64,000 nt of DNA from Bradyrhizobium diazoefficiens USDA 110 (GTDB taxonomy: Bacteria > Pseudomonadota > Alphaproteobacteria > Rhizobiales > Xanthobacteraceae). Position 1 is the stretch's first letter; each line of letters opens with the position of its first letter. A program made the position numbers and the translations under genes. Of the stretch, positions 47,981-57,357 are shown piece after piece. The notes beneath the pieces are model-generated. The model did not search any database, was not told where the DNA came from, and saw nothing but the letters and a program-made list of their open reading frames with translations. The stretch covers positions 2,838,001 through 2,902,000 of the forward strand of contig NC_004463.1 in NCBI RefSeq assembly GCF_000011365.1, given 5' to 3'.

Positions 47981-49185
47981 TTGCCCTCCGCTGCCAGCCC
48001 GTTGCCGACGGCGAGCAGCCCCACGAGCGACACCAGCGCGAAGCCGAGCCCTGCCAGGAACGTGCCGGCCGGACCATAGGCGTCCCACAGCGCACCGGCG
48101 ATCACGCTCGCGGCCAGCAGTGCCAGGCCGGTGAACAGGTTGAAATAGCCGAATGCGGTGCCGCGCAAGCTTGGCGGCGCGGCGTCGGCGACGAGGGCCG
48201 AGAGCAGGCCTTGCGTCAATCCCATATGCAGCCCCCACAGCACGACCCCGAGCGCGAGGCCGCCGAGGTTCGGCAGCAGCGCGAGCGCCAGATCGGCGCC
48301 GGCGAGGAAGACGAGACCGAGCGCGAGCAGGCTGGTCCGGTTGATGCGGTCCGACAGCACGCCGGCCGGATAGGCCGACAGCGCGTAGACGATGTTCATC
48401 AGCACCAGCACGGCCGGTACCCACATCGCATTGAGGCCGATGTTCTGCGCGCGCAGGATCAGGAAGGCTTCGCTGAAGCGCGCCAGCGTGAAGACGATTC
48501 CGACCGCCACGACGCGCCAGTAGACCGCTCCGAGCTGCCGCATCGCGGCGAGATTGAGCGGATTTTTCGCAGATTCCCGGCTCGGGTCCGGCTCCGGCTC
48601 GCTCACGGCAAAGGCGATCAGTCCGAAGGACAGAAAGGCCGGTAGCACGGCAACCCAGAACACGGCGGTAAAATTGTCAGCCGTCCACCACATCAGGCCG
48701 ATCGCCGCGAGCGGTCCGACGAAGGCGCCGATGGTGTCGAGCGATTGGCGCAGGCCAAAGCTCGCGCCGCGCAGGCCGACGGGTGCGATATCGGCGATCA
48801 GCGCATCGCGCGGCGCGCCGCGAATGCCCTTGCCGACCCGGTCGATGAAGCGCGCCGCCACCAGCCATTCGACGCTGGGCGCGAGCGGGAATAGCGGCTT
48901 GGTGACGGCTGCCAGCCCATAGCCGAGCGCGGCAAGCAGCTTGCGGCGGCCGAGCCAGTCCGACAGCGCGCCGGAGAAGATCTTGGTGATCGAGGCCGTC
49001 GCCTCCGCAATGCCCTCGATGAAGCCGACCGTGAGCGTCGAGGCGCCGAGCACGGTGACGAGATAGACCGGCAGCAGCGCGTGGATCATCTCGGAGGAGA
49101 CGTCCATCAGCATCGAGACGAAGCCGAGCACCCAGATCCCCCTGGGCAGCCCCGCGCGCGCAGCATTCGGTGTCGTCGTCGTCAC
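47977..49185 (-). CDS. MFS transporter, first gene of the fluoride operon
   Basis: A 402-residue major facilitator with about 12 membrane helices. The loop motif SDWLGRRKLLAALGYGL and RVGKGIRGAPRDALIAD resemble the MFS drug/small-molecule efflux type; a second conserved loop is AYPAGVLSDRINR. GTG start. Preceded by a fluoride riboswitch and terminator, and its stop overlaps the crcB start, so it is co-regulated with fluoride export; its substrate is unknown and may be F-, a fluorinated compound or an ion affected by fluoride. Confidence 0.88.
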   Translation of the reverse strand: MTTTTPNAARAGLPRGIWVLGFVSMLMDVSSEMIHALLPVYLVTVLGASTLTVGFIEGIAEATASITKIFSGALSDWLGRRKLLAALGYGLAAVTKPLFPLAPSVEWLVAARFIDRVGKGIRGAPRDALIADIAPVGLRGASFGLRQSLDTIGAFVGPLAAIGLMWWTADNFTAVFWVAVLPAFLSFGLIAFAVSEPEPDPSRESAKNPLNLAAMRQLGAVYWRVVAVGIVFTLARFSEAFLILRAQNIGLNAMWVPAVLVLMNIVYALSAYPAGVLSDRINRTSLLALGLVFLAGADLALALLPNLGGLALGVVLWGLHMGLTQGLLSALVADAAPPSLRGTAFGYFNLFTGLALLAASVIAGALWDAYGPAGTFLAGLGFALVSLVGLLAVGNGLAAEGK

Positions 49186-49248
49186 GCCTTGGACTTCCCC
49201 TCGAACGTCCCCTTGGCCTTCACGTCCCGGCCTTCGCCTTCAGGCAAC

Positions 49249-49272
49249 AAAAAACCCGCCATTGGCGGGTTT
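49249..49272 (-). terminator. Riboswitch-controlled intrinsic terminator
   Basis: Minus-strand AAACCCGCC AAT GGCGGGTTT followed by TTT (six T in all), 64 bp before the MFS start. Just upstream TTGGCGGG (49282-49289) can pair with CCCGCCAA of the terminator's first arm, giving a competing antiterminator. Confidence 0.85.
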
Positions 49273-49319
49273 GTCCACGCTCCCGCCAAAGGCAGAGGCT
49301 CAAAAATTGCCCCACCTCA

Positions 49320-49388
49320 AGCAGGAGTCATCAGCCCATCACGGTCACCTACCGCCGGGCGGTTGTCGGGGGACTCCATCCCCATCTG
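49320..49388 (-). promoter_or_regulatory. Fluoride riboswitch (crcB motif)
   Basis: Minus-strand aptamer: stem GGGGA / TCCCC with loop TGGAG (49383-49369), AACCGCC with hairpin ACCGC / GCGGT, and the 3' hallmark GGGCTGATGACTCCTG. The loop GGAG (49377-49374) can pair with CTCC (49327-49324), the known pseudoknot. It precedes the MFS-crcB-crcB-DUF190 operon and should switch on transcription when fluoride is bound. Confidence 0.93.
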
Positions 49389-49448
49389 TGCGGCCAGCCT
49401 AGCATGGAAATCACGCCGGACAAGTGGGCGGGGTGCGTGTCCGGTACT

Positions 49449-49488
49449 GTCATTCCGGGGTCGGCTCTTCGAGCCGCCCCGGAATGAC
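49449..49488. repeat. REP-like palindrome, CGTCATTCCGGGG family, minimal copy
   Basis: GTCATTCCGGGG / CCCCGGAATGAC, perfect 12-bp arms enclosing CGGCTC / GAGCCG. The shortest and most perfect copy of this family in the window. The rest of the 458-bp gap to the next gene (beyond the riboswitch) shows nothing else. Confidence 0.85.
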
Positions 49489-49643
49489 GGAGCCTGTGGT
49501 CGCACGTGTTCCGATGACGCTAGCGCGGCAACACGGCGGCAGCTTTGCGTAATTCCTAACTCGAATGTGAAGCGCAGGCGATCTTCGCACTTTGCGGCAA
49601 GGCGATTGCATGTCACCATCGCGTCATACGACGGGAGACTGCG

Positions 49644-50501
49644 ATGCGCTTGCTGTTCTCGATCGGGGCTGTGCTGGTGGCCGGCGTGCTTGCCGGGGGG
49701 GACGTCGCGGGCATCGCGGCACCAGGGCCGAAGTTTGAGCCGCCCAGGACTCAGCGGCTGGCGGCCGACAAGGATGCGCAGACGGTCGATGTCGAGCTGA
49801 TCCTCGCGGTCGACGTGTCCTACTCCATGGACATGGACGAGCTGGCGATCCAGCGCGAGGGCTACGCGCAGGCGATCCAGTCGAAAGAGTTTCTCCAGGC
49901 GCTGAAGATGGGCCCGAACGGCCGGATTGCGGTGACCTATTTCGAGTGGGCCGCCTCGACCGACCAGAAGATCATCATTCCCTGGCGGCTGATCGACGGA
50001 CCTGAGACCGCGGACGCGGTCGCCACCGAAATCATGAAGACGCCGATCCGGCGCGCCTCGCGCACCTCGATCTCCGGCGCGATCACGTTCGCGATGCCGC
50101 TGTTCGACGAGGATCCCTATCGGGGCTTGCGTCGCGTCATCGACATCTCCGGCGACGGCCCCAACAACAATGGCGGCCCGGTCACGGTGGCGCGCGACGC
50201 CGCGCTCGAGAAAGGCATCGTCATCAACGGCCTGCCGATCATGGTCAAGGAGCCGTCCTATTCGACCATGGATATCGACAATCTCGACTACTACTACGAG
50301 GATTGCGTCATCGGCGGTCCCGGCTCCTTCGTCATCACGATCAAGGACCGCGAGAAGTTCAAGGAAGCGATCCGCACCAAGCTCCTGATGGAGGTCGCAG
50401 GCCGCGTGCCCGAGCGTCCCGTGATGCGGGTCGCCGACAAGGAGCCGCGCGTCAGTTGCCTGATCGGCGAGAAGATCTGGTCGGACCGCTGGGGACGCTA
50501 A
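49644..50501 (+). CDS. DUF1194 VWA-domain protein, exported
   Basis: A 285-residue protein with a signal peptide (MRLLFSIGAVLVAGVLAGGD) and a von Willebrand A domain with MIDAS motif DVSYSMD (residue about 57), Thr-containing RTSISGAI and DISGDGPNNNGG. This is the DUF1194 family of periplasmic VWA proteins of unknown function; two Cys may pair in the C-terminus. GGGAGACTGCG precedes the ATG. Confidence 0.9.
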   Translation: MRLLFSIGAVLVAGVLAGGDVAGIAAPGPKFEPPRTQRLAADKDAQTVDVELILAVDVSYSMDMDELAIQREGYAQAIQSKEFLQALKMGPNGRIAVTYFEWAASTDQKIIIPWRLIDGPETADAVATEIMKTPIRRASRTSISGAITFAMPLFDEDPYRGLRRVIDISGDGPNNNGGPVTVARDAALEKGIVINGLPIMVKEPSYSTMDIDNLDYYYEDCVIGGPGSFVITIKDREKFKEAIRTKLLMEVAGRVPERPVMRVADKEPRVSCLIGEKIWSDRWGR

Positions 50502-50670
50502 GCGGCCCCCGGCTGAGACCTTTTGCCGTCTCGGCCGGCGGTTGAACTTAACGGCTCATTAACCTGCGCGTGGCCCTAATCGGATGGTTTCCGTTCGTTT
50601 CCGGTCAGCGTCCTGGCATGGCTGGAGCGAACGAAAGCGGATTCGCCAGACCTGTCCGCCGAGCAATCCA

Positions 50671-51306
50671 ATGGCCATCGTCACATCGAGCACCAGCCAG
50701 ATTTCGCCCGCGAACGAGCGGATCTTTCACCAGAGCGCTCTGGTCGGTGACTGGAAGGGCAATTGGGTGGGCAACAACCAGCCGGTCGGCTTCAAGGTCG
50801 TGAACATCCGCGGTGCGCGGGCGCAGGTCGAATACACCCATAACGGGCACACCGAGCGCGGCTTTGGCGAGGTCCAGGGCTCGCTTATCACCTTCGGCGG
50901 GGTCACGGTCGGCACCAAGGACGGCAAGAACATGGTGCTGCTGTTCTCTGCGGGCGGCGCCGGCAAGCAGACCGCCAATCTCGAGAAGCAGGCGCCGCCG
51001 GCCTCCGACAGCCGTCTCATGGGAAGCTGGGGCGGCTATTCCAGCGACAACGGCAAGAGCGCGAGCTTCAAGGTGCTCGCCGTCAACGGCAACGAAGCGC
51101 AGGTCAGCGTCACCACCGACGGCATCACCCGGCAGGGCACCGGCATCGTCTACAAGAACGTCATCATGTTCGGGCAGGCGCAGATTGCGACCGATGACGG
51201 GAAGAACGGCAAGGTCATCTACCAGGTCGGCACCAAGTCCTTCATGGTGCCGGTGACGAAATATCCACCGGCCGATTCATCGTCTTCGGTCGACAAGACC
51301 GCCTGA
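50671..51306 (+). CDS. Hypothetical protein with duplicated beta domain
   Basis: A 211-residue protein without a signal peptide. It has two similar halves: GDWKGNWVGNNQPVGFKVVN ... ITFGGVTVGTKDGKN and GSWGGYSSDNGKSASFKVLA ... IMFGQAQIATDDGKN, each about 72 residues, joined by a Lys/Ala/Pro linker. Each half looks like a small beta-barrel. No known family is recognised. The ATG at MAIVTSS is preferred over an upstream frame extension lacking coding character. Confidence 0.75.
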   Translation: MAIVTSSTSQISPANERIFHQSALVGDWKGNWVGNNQPVGFKVVNIRGARAQVEYTHNGHTERGFGEVQGSLITFGGVTVGTKDGKNMVLLFSAGGAGKQTANLEKQAPPASDSRLMGSWGGYSSDNGKSASFKVLAVNGNEAQVSVTTDGITRQGTGIVYKNVIMFGQAQIATDDGKNGKVIYQVGTKSFMVPVTKYPPADSSSSVDKTA

Positions 51307-51345
51307 ACGCTTCGCGTTCCCGACGCGCGCGGCGGCCGGCCGTCC

Positions 51346-52119
51346 TCACCATTTCGGTGCCCGTTTCTCCACGAATGCCCTCAGACCCTCCTGCGCCTCG
51401 TCCGACGTCGCGACGTTGCAGAAGTCGTCCACGGCGCTGGCAATGCTGCGCCGATAGTCGAGGTCGATCTGGCGCATGAAGGCGGCCCGGCCCATCCGCA
51501 GCACCGCGGCTGATTTCGCGGCGAGCTGCGCCGCGAGCCTCACGACCTCGGCCTCGAGCTCCGTATCTCCCACGACGCGGTTCACCACGCCGAGCTCGCG
51601 TGCCTCGGCGGCGCTGAAGACGCGGCCGGTGAACAGCAGCTCGAAAGCGCGGTGGCGCCCGATGATGCGCGGCAGATGCGCGTAGTGGATCGCGGGAATG
51701 ACGCCGACGTCGATCTCGGGATAGCCGAACGTCGCGCTCTCGGATGCCAGCACCACGTCGCAGGACACCGCCATGGTCATGCCGCCGCCGCGGGCCGCGC
51801 CGCCGACCGCGGCGATCGACGGCTTTCCGAGCCCGTACTGGGCGTCGTAAAGGTCGATATAGAGCGCCTGGAGGAATTCGCGGATCTGGGCGCCGGATTT
51901 GCCAAGCAGGATGTCGAGGTCGAGGCCTGCCGAAAAGCGCCTGGCGATCGCGCTCGCCAGCACGACCACGCGCGCATCCGGATCGTCGGCGGCGCGGCGC
52001 AGTGCCGCGACCACCGCCCGGATGACCTCGAGGCTCAGCGCATTGACCGGCGGGCGGTTGAGCGTGATGCGGGCGATGTTGCCCACGCATTCGTAGGCGA
52101 CGGGGCTGTCAGATGTCAC
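51346..52119 (-). CDS. Enoyl-CoA hydratase/isomerase family protein
   Basis: A 257-residue crotonase-fold protein: AIARRFSAGLDLDILL and IAAVGGAARGGGMTMAVSCD form the oxyanion hole (SAGLD, GGAARGGG), and EIDVGVIPAIHY is near the active site, where the usual catalytic Glu is not obvious. GTG start. Reaction not predictable: hydration, isomerisation or another crotonase activity. Confidence 0.85.
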   Translation of the reverse strand: MTSDSPVAYECVGNIARITLNRPPVNALSLEVIRAVVAALRRAADDPDARVVVLASAIARRFSAGLDLDILLGKSGAQIREFLQALYIDLYDAQYGLGKPSIAAVGGAARGGGMTMAVSCDVVLASESATFGYPEIDVGVIPAIHYAHLPRIIGRHRAFELLFTGRVFSAAEARELGVVNRVVGDTELEAEVVRLAAQLAAKSAAVLRMGRAAFMRQIDLDYRRSIASAVDDFCNVATSDEAQEGLRAFVEKRAPKW

Positions 52120-52173
52120 CGGGGTCTCCAGGCTTCTTGGGATCGTGCGGTATCAACCGCGGTTGCTGCGTGG

Positions 52174-52815
52174 CTATTTCGCAGCCAGCGGCGGCAGCGG
52201 GGGCACGCTGTCGTTCGGCGCTTCCGCCTGCATCGTGATCAGCGTCATCGAGACCAGGTCGTAATAGCCGATCAGGCCGATAACATCCATGATGCCGCGC
52301 TCGCCGAATTCTTGCTGGGCCGCGCGGTAGACATCGTCGGACACCTTCTTGTCGCGATAGAGCGCCATCGCGAGGTCGTAGAGCGCGGCCTCGTCGTCCT
52401 TCATCGCCTTCGGCCGCACGCCGTTGGCGACGTCCTTGGCGACATCAGGGTCGAGCCCGGCCTTCATCGCGAGCGGATAATGCGCGAACCATTCATACTG
52501 CGCCGTCCATTGCCGCGCGGTGATCAGGATCGCGAATTCGCTGAGGCGCGCCGGCAGCGACGAATTCCAGCGCAGATAGTCCGACATCGCAGAGAGTTTT
52601 GGCGCCAGCTCCGGGTTGCGGATATAGGCGCGGTAGGGCGGGTTGGTGAATTTCGCGTTGCGCGGGGGCACCGCGATCGCGTCCGCCCATTCCTTCTGCG
52701 ACGACGAAAGTTCGTCGGGTTTCAGCGGCACGAAGCGGGTCGGCTCGGCCGCGCGGCCGGCTTCCGAGGTCGCGATGGTGAACAGCACAGCCAGCGCCAG
52801 ACCCAGATATCGCAT
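52174..52815 (-). CDS. Exported carboxymuconolactone decarboxylase-like protein
   Basis: A 213-residue protein with a signal peptide (MRYLGLALAVLFTIATSEAG) and a CMD/AhpD-like helical domain (LPARLSEFAILITARQWTAQ, EWFAHYPLAMKAGLDPDV). It lacks the CxxC of AhpD peroxidases, so it belongs to the decarboxylase-like group with Glu/His in place. Start chosen at the second Met because GGGAGG is correctly spaced before it. Function unknown. Confidence 0.82.
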   Translation of the reverse strand: MRYLGLALAVLFTIATSEAGRAAEPTRFVPLKPDELSSSQKEWADAIAVPPRNAKFTNPPYRAYIRNPELAPKLSAMSDYLRWNSSLPARLSEFAILITARQWTAQYEWFAHYPLAMKAGLDPDVAKDVANGVRPKAMKDDEAALYDLAMALYRDKKVSDDVYRAAQQEFGERGIMDVIGLIGYYDLVSMTLITMQAEAPNDSVPPLPPLAAK

Positions 52816-52962
52816 CGTCATCCTCCCATTGCGGCGGACTCGCGCCGCCTGCTCGACGCCAACTTACGTTGCGGCGCGAGTGAGGCAAGGATGTCGGCAC
52901 CGGGCGAGGCTGCGGTACGGGCATGGCCGCATGCCGCCTCCCTGCGCCCGGCGCGATCGAGA

Positions 52963-54021
52963 TCAGATCCGCGCCTCCAGGATCAAGTTGAAGGGCGTTT
53001 CGGCGGCGCGGCGGAAGCGCGTCAGGCCGCCTTCGCGCGCGACCTTGCGCAGCCTTGCTTCGCCCGCTTGTGCACCCAGCGCCAGGCCGACCTCCTGGTC
53101 GAGCGAGGCCGGTGTGCAGATCATGGTCGACGCCGCATAGTAGACGCGACCGACCGGATTGAGATTGTCTTCGAGGCGGTCGCCCGCGAACGGCTCGACC
53201 AGCATGCAGGTGCCGTCCTTGTCCATGGCTTCGCGTACGTGGCTGATGGCGCCGACGGGATCGCCCATGTCGTGCAGGCAATCGAAGAAGCAGACGAGAT
53301 CATAGCCTTCGGCCGGATAGGTCTTGGCCGAGTGAACAGCGAAGCTGACCCGGTCGCCCAGCTTGGCCTCATTGGCCGCCTTTCGCGCGGCCTCGATCGA
53401 GCCCTCGTGATAGTCGAAGCCGTAGAACCGGGAGTTCGGGAAGGCGTTCGCCATCAGCCGCGTCGAAACGCCATGCCCGCAACCGACATCGGCGACCTTG
53501 GCGCCGCGCTTGAGCTTGTCCACGACGCCGTCGAGCGCGGGCAGCCACTCCTGCACCAGATGATGCATGTAGCCGGTGCGGAAGAAGCGGGCGGTGCCGC
53601 AGAACAGGCACTCGCTCCGTCGGTTCCAGCCGACTCCCTTGCCGGACTTGAATGCATCCGTAATTTTCGGCTCGTCGAGGAACGCCGCGGCAATGACATT
53701 GCCGACTGCGCCGAGGAACACCGGGCTGTCCTCGTCGGCAAGCGCCATCGCCTGCTCCGGCAACATCGAGAATTTTCCTGAAGCGGTATCATATTCGACG
53801 TAACCAGAAGCCGCCTGGCTCGACAGCCACTCGCGGACGTAGCGTTCGTTCGTTCCGGTGGCGCTTGCGAGTTCGGCAGAGTTCATGGGCCCCTTGGCGG
53901 CGAGGGCGCGATAGAGGCCGAGCTTGTCGCCCAGCAGGACCAGCGATGCGTTCATCGCGGCCCCGACCTCGGTGATCATCTTGCCCATAAAGGCATTCAA
54001 CCTGTCGGAATTGACCTCCAT
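52963..54021 (-). CDS. SAM-dependent methyltransferase with winged-helix N-terminus
   Basis: A 352-residue protein: N-terminal winged-helix domain (residues 10-90; LYRALAAKGPMNSAELASAT, YVREWLSSQAASGYVEYD) as in O-methyltransferases and Rv2258c-type enzymes, then a class I methyltransferase with ADVGCGHGVSTRLMANAFP, GFDYHEGSIEAA and FFDCLHDMGDP. A small-molecule methyltransferase, substrate unknown. The start with GGAGGACGTC five bases before ATG is chosen over two earlier ones. Confidence 0.88.
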   Translation of the reverse strand: MEVNSDRLNAFMGKMITEVGAAMNASLVLLGDKLGLYRALAAKGPMNSAELASATGTNERYVREWLSSQAASGYVEYDTASGKFSMLPEQAMALADEDSPVFLGAVGNVIAAAFLDEPKITDAFKSGKGVGWNRRSECLFCGTARFFRTGYMHHLVQEWLPALDGVVDKLKRGAKVADVGCGHGVSTRLMANAFPNSRFYGFDYHEGSIEAARKAANEAKLGDRVSFAVHSAKTYPAEGYDLVCFFDCLHDMGDPVGAISHVREAMDKDGTCMLVEPFAGDRLEDNLNPVGRVYYAASTMICTPASLDQEVGLALGAQAGEARLRKVAREGGLTRFRRAAETPFNLILEARI

Positions 54022-54251
54022 GACGTCCTCCATGCTGTGTCGGGCATTTTCAAAGGTCAGCGCAAACTGCGCATTGCTGGATCGCACGAGGCTCTGGCGA
54101 TCGCGATGACGGCTCGAGCTTGCGCGTCCTCTATTTGGGTCAATCCGGCGGATGGGAGGTTCAATTTGTCAGGAATACGTGACCCTGGAACCGGGGCCGC
54201 GGGGATCGCCATTGCTTCGCTGGCCATCGCGATATACCGAGGGTATAATTT

Positions 54252-54878
54252 GTGAGCATTTTGACGGTAGCCGGAATGTCCAGCCTTGCAGGTTCTTGCG
54301 GTCTCGCAGCTCTCTTCGCTGTGCTTTGCCTCGGCGGAGCGCCTGCTCATGCGCAAGTTGCACCCTTGAGGTATTGGATACCGGGCGGACCTTTCGGCTT
54401 TGGCGGCAGCGATGGCCAGAGCTCCGAAAGTTACGGCAATTTTCCAGGCTTCAATGCCAGCGACGCAGGCGGGCGCGCCAACTTTGCGAACGGCTTCTTC
54501 GTCGGTAGCCAGCGTGGCAACCTCAATTGGAGCGGTCTCGGCCAGGCTGGACAGGCCGGCAATTTCAACGCGCTCTCCTATGACAGCACGCAGTTCGGCT
54601 ACAACACCAAGACGGCGGGCGGCATGCCCGTCACGTTCTTTGCCGGCTTCGACACGCTGAAATACGGCAACGGCATTGGCAGTTCGCTTGCGCCGCTCAC
54701 CTCCGGCGCCGCGCCCGGCTACGGCGCGTTCGCGGGGGTCGAATTCAAGCCGACCCCCAACCTCAGCCTGTCGTTCGGAGCCGGGTTCACCCAGCAGGAC
54801 TCGGGCCGCATGGACAGCGATATCAGATCGAACATGCTGCCCGGCGAGTCACCGGCGCTCGGCGGCCTTCGGCGCTAG
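54252..54878 (+). CDS. Exported outer-membrane-like protein
   Basis: A 208-residue protein with a signal peptide (MSSLAGSCGLAALFAVLCLG, cleavage after AHA) and a Gly/Phe/Asn-rich mature part with alternating residues (YGAFAGVEFKPTPNLSLSFG), like the last strands of a small beta-barrel or autotransporter repeat. GTG start; an ATG eight codons later is possible. The rest looks disordered. The family is not recognised. Confidence 0.65.
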   Translation: MSILTVAGMSSLAGSCGLAALFAVLCLGGAPAHAQVAPLRYWIPGGPFGFGGSDGQSSESYGNFPGFNASDAGGRANFANGFFVGSQRGNLNWSGLGQAGQAGNFNALSYDSTQFGYNTKTAGGMPVTFFAGFDTLKYGNGIGSSLAPLTSGAAPGYGAFAGVEFKPTPNLSLSFGAGFTQQDSGRMDSDIRSNMLPGESPALGGLRR

Positions 54879-54882
54879 GAGA

Positions 54883-55974
54883 CTATTGCGTCGGCCGCAT
54901 CACCAGTTCCGGGGCGCGGCGGAGCGATTTCGGCAGATCCGGCCCGGCTCCGAAGCGCATCACGATATCGGGACGCCGCTCGCCGAGTCCGAGCGAGGTT
55001 GCGAACTGCGGCCTTAGTGTCGCCACCTCGATCGGCTGGTTGACGAAGGAATATTTGAGCCCGAGCGCGGTCGCCTGCAGGGCGAACCGCTGGCAGGCAC
55101 GGCCGACCGCAATCCAGTGCGACGTGTCGCTACGATCGGCGGCAAGCACGACGACACCCGCGGAGCTGTCGAGCTCGGCGCGGTATTTCCCGCTCTCGCC
55201 GCTTTCGGTGAAGAAGAACCTGAGCAGCGGTCGCGCGATCCATGCCGGCAGGGACGGGCTTCCCGAGGCCCGCGAGAACAACCCGTCCATGGTCGCGACC
55301 GCATCGGCCTCGTTGAAGCGCATCCAGCTCACGAGCTCGCGCATGAAGGCCTTGTCGCGCATTTGCGCGGCATTGCCTTCGAGCACGTAGTTGGTGATCT
55401 TTGCGATGGCGGCGCGTTCGGTCATCAGGATTGCCGAGACGTTCGGCTCCCGGCAGGCGTTCTCGAGCTGGCGCAGAATGTCGGGCGCCACCGGCTTGCC
55501 GTCGAAGGCTGCACGGGTGCATTGCCTGAGGGGAATCGCGTTGACGAGCGCCGACGCTTCGGGGCGCGCTGGCTCCAGCGCGATCCGGACCTTGTCACCG
55601 TCGACCATCGGGTTCGCGCGCCAGCCGAGTGCTGATGCCGCGAGAACGAGGTTCTCGGCGGCGCAGCCGAGGCTGACGAAAAGGTGGTGATCGTCCGGAT
55701 CGACCACCGGACAGCGGCGCGAGAAATCGGGCGCAATCAGGATTTCATTGCCGCGGGCGGAGAAGATCCAGGGCTGGGTGTTGTGGCTGTTGGCGGCGAG
55801 CGTGGCAAAGCGCACGAGCTCGCGGTCCCGCGGCACCGGTTGCAGCGGCGCTCGCGACGCTCGCACCGTTTCCTCATAGGTCGTCGTCGCCGCAGCCGAG
55901 GGGCGGGCGGTGATTGCCGCCGCGGAAAGTCCGAGCGCGGTGGTCATGAGTTGTCGCCGGTCGATCGCCATCAT
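54883..55974 (-). CDS. Nitroreductase-like Tat protein (Acg family)
   Basis: A 363-residue protein with a twin-arginine signal (DRRQLMTTALGLSAAAITA) and a nitroreductase-fold domain of the Acg type: ATLAANSHNTQPWIFSARGN, AAENLVLAASALGWRAN, GRACQRFALQATALGLK. Acg-like proteins bind FMN but often lack reductase activity. Export by Tat suggests a folded periplasmic flavoprotein. GGAGCGG precedes the ATG. Confidence 0.85.
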   Translation of the reverse strand: MMAIDRRQLMTTALGLSAAAITARPSAAATTTYEETVRASRAPLQPVPRDRELVRFATLAANSHNTQPWIFSARGNEILIAPDFSRRCPVVDPDDHHLFVSLGCAAENLVLAASALGWRANPMVDGDKVRIALEPARPEASALVNAIPLRQCTRAAFDGKPVAPDILRQLENACREPNVSAILMTERAAIAKITNYVLEGNAAQMRDKAFMRELVSWMRFNEADAVATMDGLFSRASGSPSLPAWIARPLLRFFFTESGESGKYRAELDSSAGVVVLAADRSDTSHWIAVGRACQRFALQATALGLKYSFVNQPIEVATLRPQFATSLGLGERRPDIVMRFGAGPDLPKSLRRAPELVMRPTQ

Positions 55975-56109
55975 CCGCTCCACGGCCCTTTCGCCACGAC
56001 GCTTCTAGCGTCCCCGGAAGCTCGGGCGGTTGACCGGTATCAAGGTTCGGATCGGCCGCGGATCAATCTGGTGAGGCGCCCGCGGCGGGCCGTCCCACGA
56101 GGCTTGCAG

Positions 56110-57357
56110 CTACCGCGCAAACCGCGCCACCAGCTCGACATGCGGCGTGTGGCGGAATTGGTCGACCGGCACGACGCCGTCGATCCTGTAGCCGCCGTCG
56201 ATCAGCAGCCGTGCGTCGCGGGCGAAGGTTGCGACGTTGCAGGACACCGCGACGATGACGGGCACCGTGCTCGCGGCGAGCTTCAGTGCCTGCGCCTGTG
56301 CGCCCTGGCGCGGGGGATCGAACACGACGGCGTCGAAGTCGCGCAGCTCCTGCGGCACCAGGGGGCGGCGGAACAGGTCGCGCGGCTCGCACCTGATCGG
56401 CTTCAGGCCGGGTGTGCGCGCGGCCTTTGCCAGCGCGGCAACTGCGCCGGCATCGCTATCGTAAGCGGTGACGCGCGCCTTCTCGGCGAGCCGCAGTGCG
56501 AAGGGCCCGACACCGCAGAATAGGTCGAGAACCTCCTTGGCCTTGCCGACGCGTTCGGCCACGAGAGACGCCAGCGTCTCTTCGCCCGCGACGGTTGCCT
56601 GCAAGAACGAGCCCGGCGGCAGCGTCACTTCAGTGCGGCCCATCTTCACCGTCGGCGGCAGGCGCTGCAGCACCAGCTCGCCATGCCGCGTCAGCCGCGC
56701 GAGGCGATGCTGCTCGGCGACGCGCGACAGCGCCGTGACCAGCGGCGTCGGCAGCGGGCCGGAGCCGCGCACATCGACATCGAGGCCGTTGGTGGTGGCG
56801 GTGACCTGGATGTCGAGCGGCTTCGTCACCGGCATTTTGGACGTGAGCGGCTCGGCCAGCGCCCAGGCGGCATCGAGCGCGCCGTCGAGTGCGGGATCGA
56901 GGATCGGGCAGCGATGAATCGGGATGACGTCGTGCGAGCTCGCTGCCGAGAAGCCGACCTTGAGGATGTCATGCGTGCCGAACCGGCCGTGCAGCGTGAC
57001 GCGCCTGCGCCCCACGCCATGGGCATCGACCAGCGGCGCGACCTCGCAATCGATGCCGGCCTGCGCCAGCGTCTCGACCACGATGCTGCGCTTCCAGGCA
57101 TGATACGGCTCGGCCGCCCAGTGCTGGATCGCGCAGCCGCCGCAGATGCCGAAATGCGGGCAGAACGGCGCGACGCGCTCGGGGCTTGCGACGTCGACCG
57201 CCAGCAGCTTGCGGCGGTCGGGATGGTTGCCCGCGACGTGGTCGACCTCGACGGTCTCGCCGCCGAGCGCATACGGCACATAGATCGCTTCGCCGGCGCC
57301 GAGCGCGACGCCGTCGCCGCGATGGCCGACGTGATCGATCCTCAGGCGCTCAACCAC
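56110..57357 (-). CDS. RlmD/TrmA-type RNA (uracil-5-)methyltransferase
   Basis: A 415-residue enzyme: an N-terminal TRAM-like segment, an iron-sulfur cysteine set ([15 protein letters not shown]), the SAM domain ([17 protein letters not shown]) and the catalytic-Cys motif [14 protein letters not shown]. It methylates uracil-5 in 23S rRNA or tRNA. GTG start, which overlaps the tlyA stop by 8 bp; the two RNA methyltransferase genes are coupled. Confidence 0.9.

Noticed and set aside
51652..53781. 709-residue open frame on the plus strand
   Set aside because: Antisense to the enoyl-CoA hydratase, CMD-like and methyltransferase genes, which carry clear family motifs; typical GC-driven shadow.
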